64,000 nt of DNA from Xylanibacter ruminicola (lineage in GTDB: Bacteria > Bacteroidota > Bacteroidia > Bacteroidales > Bacteroidaceae), in NCBI RefSeq assembly GCF_900142525.1, contig NZ_FRBD01000022.1, forward strand, positions 1 through 64,000. The letters run 5' to 3'. The position numbers were made by a program, and so were the translations under genes. Below, piece by piece: positions 26,374 through 34,936 of the stretch (its first letter is position 1; every line of letters begins with the position of its first letter). The notes under the pieces were generated by a model. The model was not told the origin of the DNA. It did not search any database and saw nothing but the letters and a program-made list of their open reading frames with translations.

Positions 26374-27468
26374 TCATAAGCTAAGTATTAACTGCTTGGG
26401 CAGGGCGTGGCGGTTTAGGAAAATGTAGGTGGTATTGAGGGCGATGTAATCGCGCGACATGTACCAAATGCCTTTATACAGACCACTCTTGCCCCATGAG
26501 TTCTTGACCATATAATAGGGTTTACCCTGCTCGTCGACAGCCTTACCATAGATGAGCATCACATGATCGTAAGTAAATCGCCAGTCATCCCACTGCTGTT
26601 GTCGCAGTTCCTGGGTTGGCACTACGCCATCGGGCAGCACGGCCAGACCGGTGCGAGTGAAGTCGCCCGTCACATCGCCACCCCATGCCACGGTGTAGCC
26701 AGCATCCAACGCTCTGTCGAGCACATCCATCAGCTGACTGATGGGGAGGTTATAGCTGGGTTTGAGTCGCCATTTGTAAGGCGCCTCGATGACAAACCAC
26801 TGGTTGAAGGGATGGTGGGTGTAGCTGGTGAGACTGACGTAGTCGTCGAGGTTAAGTCCGAGCTTCTTGGCAAACGACTTGGGTGTGTAGGTCTTGCCCT
26901 CGTAGACAAACGATTCGGGACAGCGCCCCACATAACGCTCGATAACAGCCTGAACGCTATCCTGCCAATGAGCCTTAGGTGCTTTGGCACCCTTAACCAC
27001 TATGCTGCTGATGGTGCGCTCTAACTCGGGGAAGAACACATTAAAGTTGGCCAACGAGTCGCCAGTGAGTGAGCCTGGAGCCGGCATGGCATTCTCCGGA
27101 CAGATGCCATGCTGACGAATCACCTCAAGCACATCATCGCACGAGCCGCCCTCTGATATCTGGCTGTAGCCATGCATACGCACATAATGGGTGGCATTGT
27201 CCATATAATCCTTGTTTACCACAAACATCTCGCAGAGGTCGTAGGTCTTGCCAGTCTTGCGTAGTATCTCGCTCTCAAAATAGCCAAGCGTTGCATAATC
27301 CCAACAGGTGCCGCTGCGATACTGGTTCTTGATACTGGTGATAGGTAACTCCTTGATGGTGGCGAACTTCTTGTTAGCAGCCGAGGCACTGGCCTGACGC
27401 TGCAAATTCTCTTGTGCCGATGCCGTTAAGGCCATCAGCAGGGATGTTATTACAAAAATTTTTCTCAT
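26374..27468 (-). CDS. Secreted papain-like (C1) cysteine peptidase, bleomycin-hydrolase type
   Basis: 364 residues. Signal peptide MRKIFVITSLLMALTASAQ. Catalytic Cys55 in SGTCWDYAT, His302 in YDHVMLIYG and Asn323 in VKNSWG form the papain triad; the wide spacing and GTCWDYATLGYFESE resemble PepC/bleomycin hydrolase rather than cathepsins. Such exported peptidases degrade peptides in Prevotella and Porphyromonas relatives. No pro-domain of the cathepsin type is evident. Monocistronic or loosely linked to the alanine dehydrogenase gene 31 bases upstream. Confidence 0.82.
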   Translation of the reverse strand: MRKIFVITSLLMALTASAQENLQRQASASAANKKFATIKELPITSIKNQYRSGTCWDYATLGYFESEILRKTGKTYDLCEMFVVNKDYMDNATHYVRMHGYSQISEGGSCDDVLEVIRQHGICPENAMPAPGSLTGDSLANFNVFFPELERTISSIVVKGAKAPKAHWQDSVQAVIERYVGRCPESFVYEGKTYTPKSFAKKLGLNLDDYVSLTSYTHHPFNQWFVIEAPYKWRLKPSYNLPISQLMDVLDRALDAGYTVAWGGDVTGDFTRTGLAVLPDGVVPTQELRQQQWDDWRFTYDHVMLIYGKAVDEQGKPYYMVKNSWGKSGLYKGIWYMSRDYIALNTTYIFLNRHALPKQLILSL

Positions 27469-27499
27469 AATCTAAAAATAACTCTTTGCCGCTGAATGA

Positions 27500-28603
27500 T
27501 TAGGCAATCGGTTGGTAAGGCAAGCCGAACACATCGGCCACCGCTTTATAAACTACTTTTCCTTCAACTATATTCAGGCCCTTTGCCAAGGCAGAATCGT
27601 CCTTACACGCCTGCTGCCAACCCTTATCGGCCAGCGCTATAGCATAACGCAGGGTGGCATTGGTAAGTGCCAGAGTTGAGGTGTGAGGCACAGCTCCCGG
27701 GATGTTTGCCACACAATAATGCACGATTCCATCGATGGTATAGACGGGTTCGCTGTGGGTTGTGGGGCGCGAAGTCTCGAAGCATCCGCCCTGATCGATA
27801 GCCACATCGACAAGCACTGTGCCGGGCTCCATCAGCTTCAGCATATCGCGGGTGATGAGGTGTGGCGTCTTGTCGCCAGGCACCAGAACAGAACCTATAA
27901 CAATATCGACCGTAGACAACTGCTGACGGATGTTATGCTCGGACGAATAGAGGGTATGCACATTGGGAGGTGTCTCTAGATCGAGCTGACGCAGGCGGGG
28001 CAGCGACACATCGGTAATAGTTACCTCGGCACCCATGCCAGCAGCCATACGAGCAGCAGCCTCGCCTACTACACCGCCACCTAATACCAGCACACGCGTG
28101 GGCGACACACCTGGCACACCGCTGATAAGCTTGCCCTTGCCACCCTTGGTCTTCTGCAGGTAATAGGCGCCATTGAGTGTGGCCATGCGGCCGGCCACCT
28201 CGCTCATGGGCTGCAGCAACGGCAGCGATCCGTTAGGCAGCTGTACCGTCTCGTAAGCCAAGCACACTGCCCCACTCTTCAGCATGGCATCGGTGAGTTC
28301 CTTCTCGCAAGCAAAGTGGAAATAGGTGAACAACAACTGACCCTTACGAACCAGAGCATATTCGGGCTCGATGGGCTCCTTGACCTTCACAATCATATCG
28401 GCCTGCTGATACACATCCTCGATGGTAGGCAGGATCTTGGCGCCGACTTTAAGATAATCGTCGTCGCTAAAGCCACTACCCTCGCCTGCCATGTGCTGCA
28501 CAAAGACCTCATGACCACGACGTGTAAGTTCGGCTACTCCCGCAGGGGTCATGCCCACACGGTTCTCATTGTTCTTAATCTCCTTTGGAATACCTACTCT
28601 CAT
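27500..28603 (-). CDS. ald: Alanine dehydrogenase
   Basis: 367 residues from ATG 28603 (MRVGIPKEIKNNENRV). It shows the Ald/PNT N-terminal block, IVKVKEP, HFACEKELTDAML and the Rossmann loop LVLGGGVVGEAAARMA, followed by DVAIDQGGCFETSRPTTH with the conserved catalytic-region Asp. It interconverts L-alanine with pyruvate and ammonia using NAD. I set aside a TTG at 28612 (MITMRV) because the promoter box lies at 28635-28643 and MRVGIPKE is the family start. Confidence 0.93.
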   Translation of the reverse strand: MRVGIPKEIKNNENRVGMTPAGVAELTRRGHEVFVQHMAGEGSGFSDDDYLKVGAKILPTIEDVYQQADMIVKVKEPIEPEYALVRKGQLLFTYFHFACEKELTDAMLKSGAVCLAYETVQLPNGSLPLLQPMSEVAGRMATLNGAYYLQKTKGGKGKLISGVPGVSPTRVLVLGGGVVGEAAARMAAGMGAEVTITDVSLPRLRQLDLETPPNVHTLYSSEHNIRQQLSTVDIVIGSVLVPGDKTPHLITRDMLKLMEPGTVLVDVAIDQGGCFETSRPTTHSEPVYTIDGIVHYCVANIPGAVPHTSTLALTNATLRYAIALADKGWQQACKDDSALAKGLNIVEGKVVYKAVADVFGLPYQPIA

Positions 28604-28634
28604 AGTTATCAAGTTTTAGTTAATTATCATGGCG

Positions 28635-28643
28635 CAAATATAC
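28635..28643 (-). promoter_or_regulatory. -7 promoter box of ald
   Basis: TATATTTGC on the minus strand, about 30 bases before the ald start. It abuts the terminator hairpin of the upstream receptor gene. Confidence 0.6.
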
Positions 28644-28687
28644 TAAAAAATCCGTTACGATGTAACACGCAAACGGATTTTTTAGTA
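28641..28687. terminator. Strong terminator hairpin downstream of the TonB-dependent receptor
   Basis: Perfect 16-bp arms (TACTAAAAAATCCGTT 28641-28656, complement 28672-28687) and a 15-base loop, with A/T tracts on both sides. It lies 7 bases past the receptor stop and insulates ald from it. Confidence 0.8.
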
Positions 28688-28693
28688 AAATAA

Positions 28694-30958
28694 TTATTTG
28701 AACGTGACTGGAATCAGTAACTTGATGCCAAACGAACGTCCCATGTTGCAGATGCCCGGACCATCGGCGTACTTCAGACGACTGAGATGCGACTGATAGG
28801 CACGATCTGTGAGGTTGGTGCCCGAGAGATATACCGAAGCCACCGTGCGGTTATGCCAACGTATATCGGTACCTGCCGTAAGGTTCAGCAACGTGTACGA
28901 TGGTGTGGCAGTCTCGGTGCCATAAGCCGTATGGGCATGATCCTGACGCAGATAGCACTCCAAGCCTATTGACACGAAGGTATTGGTGAGTGTGCGGCCA
29001 TCGCGGATGATGTCGTAACGCAAGTCGCTGTTCCATCGGGGTGCAGGCGTAAATGGCAGCCATCTGTTCTCTTCGGGTTGGTCAAGCTGGCGGGCATTGA
29101 CATACGAGAAGGTGTTCTCGAAATGCAGTACCTCAACAGGATGGATATCTACCATAGCCTCGAAACCCAACAGGCGGGCAGTGCCCTGGCGGTATTGGTA
29201 GAGGTTGTCTTGGGTTGTCGACAGCAGTCGCTCTAAGAAGATATAGTTGGAGATATGGTTGGCAAAGAGCGACAACTGCGTAGAGAATATCTCGGACGAA
29301 TAATCGATACCCAGATCCAGCTGCCAGCTATGTTCGGGCGACAGTTGCGAATTGCCCAGCTCGTAGCGGAACGTGCCCTCGTGTTCGCCGTTTGAGCCTA
29401 ACTCGCTCAGGTTTGGGGCTCGGAAACCTTTCGACAGGTTCAATCGCATGTTGAGTCGTGGGGTGATATTGTAGATAGCACCCACAGAACCGGTGAGTCC
29501 ACTGAAGTTGCGGGTAAAGTCGGTGAAACGCAGTTCGCCATCGTCTTCCTGTTCGTAGCTATGCAATCGGCGGATGTCGTAACGCAAACCACCGCTCAGC
29601 GTGAGACGGTCGAACTGGCGTGTGAGTGAGGCGAAAGCACCTACATCAAACAAGCGATATGACGGGATGAGGTATTCCTCACCCAGATTCTCAGAATACT
29701 GCCACATGCCCGAGATGCCTGCCGCATATTGCCAATCGGAGTCGGTTGACTTGAGATAGTGTACATCGTAATTAACGGTGTGCAGACGGAAGTCGAGTCC
29801 CAATTCATCGGCCTCTTCAAACTCACGACGTCTGTTCTGCTGGTAGCCTACCACGGCTTTCAGCGAGCCGTCGCCTATCAGAAACGAGTTATCGAGAACG
29901 GCCTTGTAATGGTCTATCTTCTGGAAGGCCTCGGATGGCTCTAGCAGACCTGTATCCTCATCGCGCTCGCCCTCTACCAGGCCTGGCTTCAGGTGGTAGT
30001 ACGACAGTTTGAGGTGTGAGTAACCCCAACTGCGGTTGGTGCCGAGCATGCCTGTTACGGCGCGCTCATGGAACTGCGAGCCAGGCACGCGGCCATCTAC
30101 CTTATTCTTATATTCTGAGGCATCCTTGTCGCTCCAGCGCCAGTTCCACACCCAGCCGTTCTGGTTGCCGGCAAAGTCGACGGTGTAGTCGAACAGGCGG
30201 TTGTTGGTCTGATATTCAGAGCCCACATTAAGCGCCATTGTGCCTTGGGGCATTACCGGAGTCTCGTGCAGCACCAGTACGCCGGCCATAGCATCGCTGC
30301 CGTACATGAGTGTGGCAGGGCCTTTCAGTATCTCGACCGAATGAACAGTCTGTGCATCGACTTCAATACCATGTTCATCGCCCCACTGCTGTCCCTCCTG
30401 ACGGATGCCGTCGTTGACAGTCACAATGCGGTTGTAGCCCAGTCCGCGGATAACAGGCTTGGAGATGCCGCCACCAGTGGTAATCTGCGACACGCCAGGC
30501 TGATGTGCTACGGCATCGATGATATTTGTAGACGATGTGGCCTGAATCGTTCGAGGACCCACAACGGATATGGGGGCAGGAGAGCGGTCAGCCCGGGTAG
30601 AGCCAGTAAGTCCTGTAACCACCACCTCCTTCAGCATGGCGTTGTTTTCCTGCAATACGAAATTGCACTGTTCGGTATGACGCAGGTCTATGGTCTGTAT
30701 GATAGTAAGGTGCCCCACGTAGGTTACCTGAATGGTGGTCTTAACTGCGGGCAGATCCTTCAATATATACTGTCCGTTAGCATTAGTCACTGTTCCCTGT
30801 TTTAGCTGTGGGAAATAAATACTTGCGCCAACAACGGGCTGACCGTCGATGGCATCGGTTACACAACCTTGTAGTACAACCTTCTTGGTTGTAGTTTCGG
30901 CTAATGCCGATGTGCACAGGCACACCAACATCAGCAATATTGATGATATTGTCTTCAT
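28694..30958 (-). CDS. TonB-dependent outer-membrane receptor (FecA/CirA-like, probable metal uptake)
   Basis: 754 residues. Signal peptide (ending SALA), carboxypeptidase-regulatory-like domain (about 25-105), plug (EVVVTGLTGSTRADRSPAPISVV, KPVIRGLGYNRIVTVNDGIRQEGQQWGDEHGIEVD) and a 22-strand barrel ending in PVTFK. It is much shorter than SusC and has no SusD partner. The plug sequence resembles receptors for metal ions or metallophores, and the preceding gene encodes a Cys/His-rich small protein, so zinc, copper or another metal is a reasonable guess; the substrate is not established. Confidence 0.82.
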   Translation of the reverse strand: MKTISSILLMLVCLCTSALAETTTKKVVLQGCVTDAIDGQPVVGASIYFPQLKQGTVTNANGQYILKDLPAVKTTIQVTYVGHLTIIQTIDLRHTEQCNFVLQENNAMLKEVVVTGLTGSTRADRSPAPISVVGPRTIQATSSTNIIDAVAHQPGVSQITTGGGISKPVIRGLGYNRIVTVNDGIRQEGQQWGDEHGIEVDAQTVHSVEILKGPATLMYGSDAMAGVLVLHETPVMPQGTMALNVGSEYQTNNRLFDYTVDFAGNQNGWVWNWRWSDKDASEYKNKVDGRVPGSQFHERAVTGMLGTNRSWGYSHLKLSYYHLKPGLVEGERDEDTGLLEPSEAFQKIDHYKAVLDNSFLIGDGSLKAVVGYQQNRRREFEEADELGLDFRLHTVNYDVHYLKSTDSDWQYAAGISGMWQYSENLGEEYLIPSYRLFDVGAFASLTRQFDRLTLSGGLRYDIRRLHSYEQEDDGELRFTDFTRNFSGLTGSVGAIYNITPRLNMRLNLSKGFRAPNLSELGSNGEHEGTFRYELGNSQLSPEHSWQLDLGIDYSSEIFSTQLSLFANHISNYIFLERLLSTTQDNLYQYRQGTARLLGFEAMVDIHPVEVLHFENTFSYVNARQLDQPEENRWLPFTPAPRWNSDLRYDIIRDGRTLTNTFVSIGLECYLRQDHAHTAYGTETATPSYTLLNLTAGTDIRWHNRTVASVYLSGTNLTDRAYQSHLSRLKYADGPGICNMGRSFGIKLLIPVTFK

Positions 30959-31003
30959 GTTATCCTTTTTTATCTGAATATTGTTATACTTAAATATACC
31001 GTG

Positions 31004-31354
31004 TTATTCAAATAAGAAAGGAGGTGCTCGGGGGGAATGATAACGGCAAACTGCCGATGACAGTTGTGCCGAGGGTTCGACAACAGCTACGACATGCTGG
31101 CGCAATATAACAGGCAGTAACACTGCAGCTGCTATAAGATAAGGCAGCGACACGAACTGACAGAGCACACAGGCGTGCATAGAAACTGGCAGCTCGGCAA
31201 TGTGACCATGACAGTGATGCTGTACACATCCGCTGCATTCGTAGTCTAATGATTCCGTTGTTTCATGAACGTGAACAGACGACATGATGAGCATTGGCAG
31301 GAACACTGCCAACAACACCCATGATGCGATATGTCTTCTAGTTTTCACTTTCAC
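31004..31354 (-). CDS. Small exported Cys/His-rich protein, unknown function
   Basis: About 116 residues, no ATG at the beginning; starts are GTG 31354 or GTG 31348 (VKTRRHIASW). An N-terminal hydrophobic segment (WVLLAVFLPMLIMSS) is followed by HVHE, ECSGCVQHHCHGH and HACVLCQF, an arrangement that could hold a metal ion, then a second hydrophobic stretch. The predicted -7 box at 31358-31367 would start transcription almost at the start codon. It lies 45 bases upstream of the TonB-dependent receptor and is probably co-transcribed with it. I recognise no named family with confidence. Confidence 0.6.
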   Translation of the reverse strand: MKVKTRRHIASWVLLAVFLPMLIMSSVHVHETTESLDYECSGCVQHHCHGHIAELPVSMHACVLCQFVSLPYLIAAAVLLPVILRQHVVAVVEPSAQLSSAVCRYHSPRAPPFLFE

Positions 31355-31357
31355 GGC

Positions 31358-31367
31358 GGCAAAATTA
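31358..31367 (-). promoter_or_regulatory. -7 promoter box for the small protein/receptor pair
   Basis: TAATTTTGCC on the minus strand, only 3-10 bases before the candidate GTG starts, so the mRNA may have almost no leader. Confidence 0.5.
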
Positions 31368-31410
31368 CTAATAATTCTTCGAAATAAATGCTTAATTCGC
31401 CAGAAATATG

Positions 31411-31418
31411 TATATTTG
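31411..31418 (+). promoter_or_regulatory. -7 promoter box of the CE2-type esterase
   Basis: TATATTTG followed by CACCC, 43 bases before ATG 31462. Confidence 0.6.
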
Positions 31419-31461
31419 CACCCTGAAAACTAGAAAGTAAACCTAAATAAGTAAAAAAGAG

Positions 31462-32592
31462 ATGAAGAAGTATGCTTTATCAGCACTGCTGGCACTGGCC
31501 AGTCTAAGCGTTTCGGCTATCGTAACAGTACCTATTAAAGGAACCGTGGTAAGTGCAGCCGACCCACATATACAATATGCGGGACGTATCAGTTTTACCA
31601 CCCCTGAGCGACCTGCGTTCAACTTCCCTGGCATCCAGATTACGGCAGCTTTCGAAGGAACATCGCTACGCATGATGGCTAAACCCAAGAGCGGCTATTT
31701 TATGGCACAGATTGACAATGCCGAACCTTTTAAAGTTTCGTTTATGGGACAGCGCGACTCCGTGGTTACCATTGCAACAGCCCTGCCCGAAGGAAAGCAT
31801 CTGGTAAAACTGATGTATGCCATCGAGGGCTACGAACTGTTCCCAGAATTCTGGGGATTTGTGCTCGACGAAGGTAAGAAACTGGTAGATGCACCTGCAT
31901 TTCCTGACAGAAAGATAGAATTCATCGGTAATTCTATCACTTGCGGTTATGGCAACGAGGGACTGAAAAAAGAAGAACACTTTGATTATGCCACCGAGAA
32001 CCACTATTACAGCTATGCCTCGATAACAGCACGCAGTCTTGGTGCGCAGCATTGGGTGGTGGCTCGCAGCGGCATAGGAGCCTATCGCAACTATAATGGT
32101 CCTAAAACAGGTAATCCAGAGTCGAACATGTTGGCTCAGTATGAGTACATCGGTTATGCATGGAAGCCTGAACTCCGCCAAGGAGCATCTTTCCTAAAGG
32201 AGAATTGGGACTTCGGCCGTTATCAGCCCGATGTAGTCTGCATCAACTTAGGCACTAACGACCTCTCGACACCCAACTACGATGTGGAGCTGCTCAAGCA
32301 GAATTATCGTAAACTGCTCAAGATGGTGCGCCAGCATAACCCAAAGGCAAAGATTGTATTCTTAACGGGAACCATGCTATATGATAAAGAGATGGCTCTG
32401 CAGAAGCAGTTACTCAACGAGGTAGCTGCCGAGGCCAAGAAAGCTGGCGACAAGGAGGTTTATCGCTTTGATATGGATCCTATCTCAAGCGAAGAGTTGT
32501 ACGGCAACGATTGGCATCCAAATGTATATATGGACGAGAAGATGGCTGGCGAACTGACAGCCTATCTGCGCAAGTTGATGAAATGGAATTAA
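31462..32592 (+). CDS. Secreted SGNH/GDSL esterase, carbohydrate esterase family 2 type
   Basis: 376 residues. Signal peptide (MKKYALSALLALASLSVSA). N-terminal jelly-roll domain (about 25-140) and C-terminal SGNH hydrolase domain with IEFIGNSITCGYG (nucleophile Ser), INLGTNDLS (oxyanion Asn) and DWHPN (Asp-x-x-His). This two-domain layout is that of CE2 deacetylases, which remove acetyl groups from xylan, mannan or other glycans. It is alone, divergent from the metal receptor pair and convergent with dusB (stop to stop 7 bases). Confidence 0.85.
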   Translation: MKKYALSALLALASLSVSAIVTVPIKGTVVSAADPHIQYAGRISFTTPERPAFNFPGIQITAAFEGTSLRMMAKPKSGYFMAQIDNAEPFKVSFMGQRDSVVTIATALPEGKHLVKLMYAIEGYELFPEFWGFVLDEGKKLVDAPAFPDRKIEFIGNSITCGYGNEGLKKEEHFDYATENHYYSYASITARSLGAQHWVVARSGIGAYRNYNGPKTGNPESNMLAQYEYIGYAWKPELRQGASFLKENWDFGRYQPDVVCINLGTNDLSTPNYDVELLKQNYRKLLKMVRQHNPKAKIVFLTGTMLYDKEMALQKQLLNEVAAEAKKAGDKEVYRFDMDPISSEELYGNDWHPNVYMDEKMAGELTAYLRKLMKWN

Positions 32593-32599
32593 AAACGGA

Positions 32600-33547
32600 T
32601 TATCCGAGTAGCTTTCTTGTATCTTCGAGTATCTGCAAGAGCTCATCCATCGTCTCAGCACGAAGCATGGCAATACGAGTCTGACGGAAATCGGGTATTC
32701 CCTTGAATATAGGTGTTGCAGCGAGGTGTCTTCTGGTATGGAGGATGCCTCGTTTTTCGTCTATACGCTCTACGTTGATACGCAGCAGTTCTTCAAGAAT
32801 ATCCAGTTTCTGATTAAAGTCAAGCTCTTCGCGACTGAATATCCAAGGGCAGCCGAAGGTGGCACGACCTATCATAACGGCATCAACCCCATAGGTTTCG
32901 AATGCCTGATCAGCCTCATCGAGATTGTGGATGTCGCCATTACCTATAATAGGAATATGTATGCGGGGATTACGTTTTACCTCGCCTATCAGCGTCCAGT
33001 CAGCATTACCTGTGTACATCTGACTACGGGTACGACCATGGATAGTGAGAGCCTTGATACCACAATCCTGCAACTGTTCGGCCAGTTCGGTGATGATAAG
33101 CTGTTCGTGGTTCCAGCCCAAACGGGTCTTGACGGTTACTGGCAACTTAACAGCATCTACCACCTTACGGGTAATCTCCAGCATCTTTGGGATGTTCTGC
33201 AGCATACCTGCACCAGCACCCTTACCAGCAACCTTCTTGACAGGACAGCCGAAGTTAATGTCGATCAAATCGGGCCCAGCTTGTTCTACTATCTTGGCAG
33301 CCTCAACCATCGCATCCACATCGCGACCATAGATCTGTATGCCCACAGGGCGCTCTGTATCGCTGATGGTTAGCTTCTGGATGGTTGACTTCACATCGCG
33401 AACCAATGCCTCGGCACTAACAAACTCGGTATACACCATAGCCGCACCGAACCGCTTGCAAAGCAGTCGGAAGCCAATGTCTGTCACATCTTCCATCGGT
33501 GCCAGGAACACCGGTTTTTCGCCGAATTCTATCTCTCCTATCTTCAT
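32600..33547 (-). CDS. dusB: tRNA-dihydrouridine synthase (DusB type)
   Basis: 315 residues from ATG 33547 (MKIGEIEFG). TIM-barrel flavoenzyme reducing uridines in the tRNA D-loop with NADPH. Seen: FLAPMEDVTD, VGIQIYGRD, DINFGCPVKKV (catalytic Cys), RTRSQMYTGNADW and VMIGRATFGCPWIF. An in-frame start further upstream at 33595 is unlikely, since the -7 box is at 33554-33563. The C-terminal tail after the barrel is short, as usual in this group. Confidence 0.92.
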   Translation of the reverse strand: MKIGEIEFGEKPVFLAPMEDVTDIGFRLLCKRFGAAMVYTEFVSAEALVRDVKSTIQKLTISDTERPVGIQIYGRDVDAMVEAAKIVEQAGPDLIDINFGCPVKKVAGKGAGAGMLQNIPKMLEITRKVVDAVKLPVTVKTRLGWNHEQLIITELAEQLQDCGIKALTIHGRTRSQMYTGNADWTLIGEVKRNPRIHIPIIGNGDIHNLDEADQAFETYGVDAVMIGRATFGCPWIFSREELDFNQKLDILEELLRINVERIDEKRGILHTRRHLAATPIFKGIPDFRQTRIAMLRAETMDELLQILEDTRKLLG

Positions 33548-33553
33548 TTCGGG

Positions 33554-33563
33554 TGCAAAGATA
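33554..33563 (-). promoter_or_regulatory. -7 promoter box of dusB
   Basis: TATCTTTGCA on the minus strand; the predicted start site falls almost on ATG 33547. Confidence 0.6.
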
Positions 33564-33605
33564 CAATATTTTCCTCTAATATTTGGTTGTTTCAAAGGAT
33601 TGTTG

Positions 33606-33613
33606 TACTTTTG
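33606..33613 (+). promoter_or_regulatory. -7 promoter box of the DUF2851 gene
   Basis: TACTTTTG, 24 bases before ATG 33637; divergent from the dusB promoter. Confidence 0.6.
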
Positions 33614-33636
33614 TGGTCAAAAAACAGGATTTTGCA

Positions 33637-34932
33637 ATGGAACAACTGCTCCACTATGTGTGGAAACATAAACTTTATCCGCTTAAAGAACTAAAGACAA
33701 GCGACGGACAACAAGTAGAGGTGATAGACCCGGGATTGCACAACCGCAATGCCGGCCCAGACTTCTTTAACGCCAAAATCAGGATAGGCACTACCATGTG
33801 GGTGGGCAATGTAGAGATTCATGACAAGGCGAGCGACTGGTATCAGCACGGACACGACAAGGACAGCCACTACGACAACGTGGTGCTGCACGTGGCAGGT
33901 CTGCTGGATACCGAAGTTATGAAATCTAACGGACAGTATGTGCCTCAGATGCTGCTGAGCGTTCCTGATGATGTAATGCAACACTATGACGAGCTACAGA
34001 AAACCGACGAATATCCTCCCTGCTACAAGGTGATTCCAGACTTATCGTCACTCATCATTCATTCGTGGATGGCAGCTCTGCAGACTGAACGTCTGGAGCA
34101 GAAGACCGAGGCAATACGTAAACGTGCCGAAATGTGCAATGGCTCGTGGGAAGATGCTTACTTCGTAACCTTAGCAAGAAACTATGGTTTTGGTATCAAT
34201 GGCGATGTGTTTGAGCAGTGGGCCTATAATATGCCGTTGAGCGCTGTGGCCCATCATCGCGATGACCTCTTCCAGATAGAAGCCATCTTTATGGGACAAG
34301 CAGGATTGCTGGAGCTGGACTCGATACCGGAGTATTACCAGAAGGAGGCGCTCAACGATGGCTATTTTGCCAAACTACGTAATGAGTACCAGTATCTGGC
34401 TCATAAATTCTCGATGAAACCGATAGATTTCAAACTTTGGAGGTTCCTCAGACTGCGTCCGCAGAACTTCCCACACATCCGCATATCGCAACTGGCCAAC
34501 CTGTATTATCAGCAGAAGGCCGGACTAAGTCAACTCGTGGAGTGTGATACGCTTGATGAGTTGAAAAGTGTGTTGAGTTCGCAGGTAACACCCTATTGGG
34601 AAACTCACTACACCTTTGGCTCCACAAGTTCTAAGAACGAGAAGCATCTGTCGTACGGATCGCTCAATCTGCTGATGATCAATACAGCTATACCTATGCT
34701 GTTTGCCTACGGACGACATACTACCAAGGAAGTACTCTGCGATAGGGCTTTCGACTTCCTAGAACAGATAAAGGCAGAGAACAACTATATCATACGCATG
34801 TGGCAGCAAGTTGGTCTGCCTGTAAAGACTGCTGGCGACTCACAAGCGCTGATACAACTTAAAAAGGAATATTGCGACAAAAAGGACTGCTTGCGTTGTC
34901 GCTTTGGATACGAATACTTAAAACGGAGATAA
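33637..34932 (+). CDS. DUF2851 family protein
   Basis: 431 residues from ATG 33637 (MEQLLHYVWKHKLYPL). The conserved opening VIDPGLHNRNAGPDFFNAKIRIG and GNVEIHDKASDWYQHGHDKDSHYDNVVLHV are hallmarks of DUF2851, common in Bacteroidota and of unknown function. Its C-terminus has a possible Cys cluster (CDKKDCLRCRFGYEYL). It is followed after 4 bases by dprA, so they form an operon. The earlier in-frame start at 33583 would begin before the promoter box and is rejected. Confidence 0.85.
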   Translation: MEQLLHYVWKHKLYPLKELKTSDGQQVEVIDPGLHNRNAGPDFFNAKIRIGTTMWVGNVEIHDKASDWYQHGHDKDSHYDNVVLHVAGLLDTEVMKSNGQYVPQMLLSVPDDVMQHYDELQKTDEYPPCYKVIPDLSSLIIHSWMAALQTERLEQKTEAIRKRAEMCNGSWEDAYFVTLARNYGFGINGDVFEQWAYNMPLSAVAHHRDDLFQIEAIFMGQAGLLELDSIPEYYQKEALNDGYFAKLRNEYQYLAHKFSMKPIDFKLWRFLRLRPQNFPHIRISQLANLYYQQKAGLSQLVECDTLDELKSVLSSQVTPYWETHYTFGSTSSKNEKHLSYGSLNLLMINTAIPMLFAYGRHTTKEVLCDRAFDFLEQIKAENNYIIRMWQQVGLPVKTAGDSQALIQLKKEYCDKKDCLRCRFGYEYLKRR

Positions 34933-34936
34933 AACA

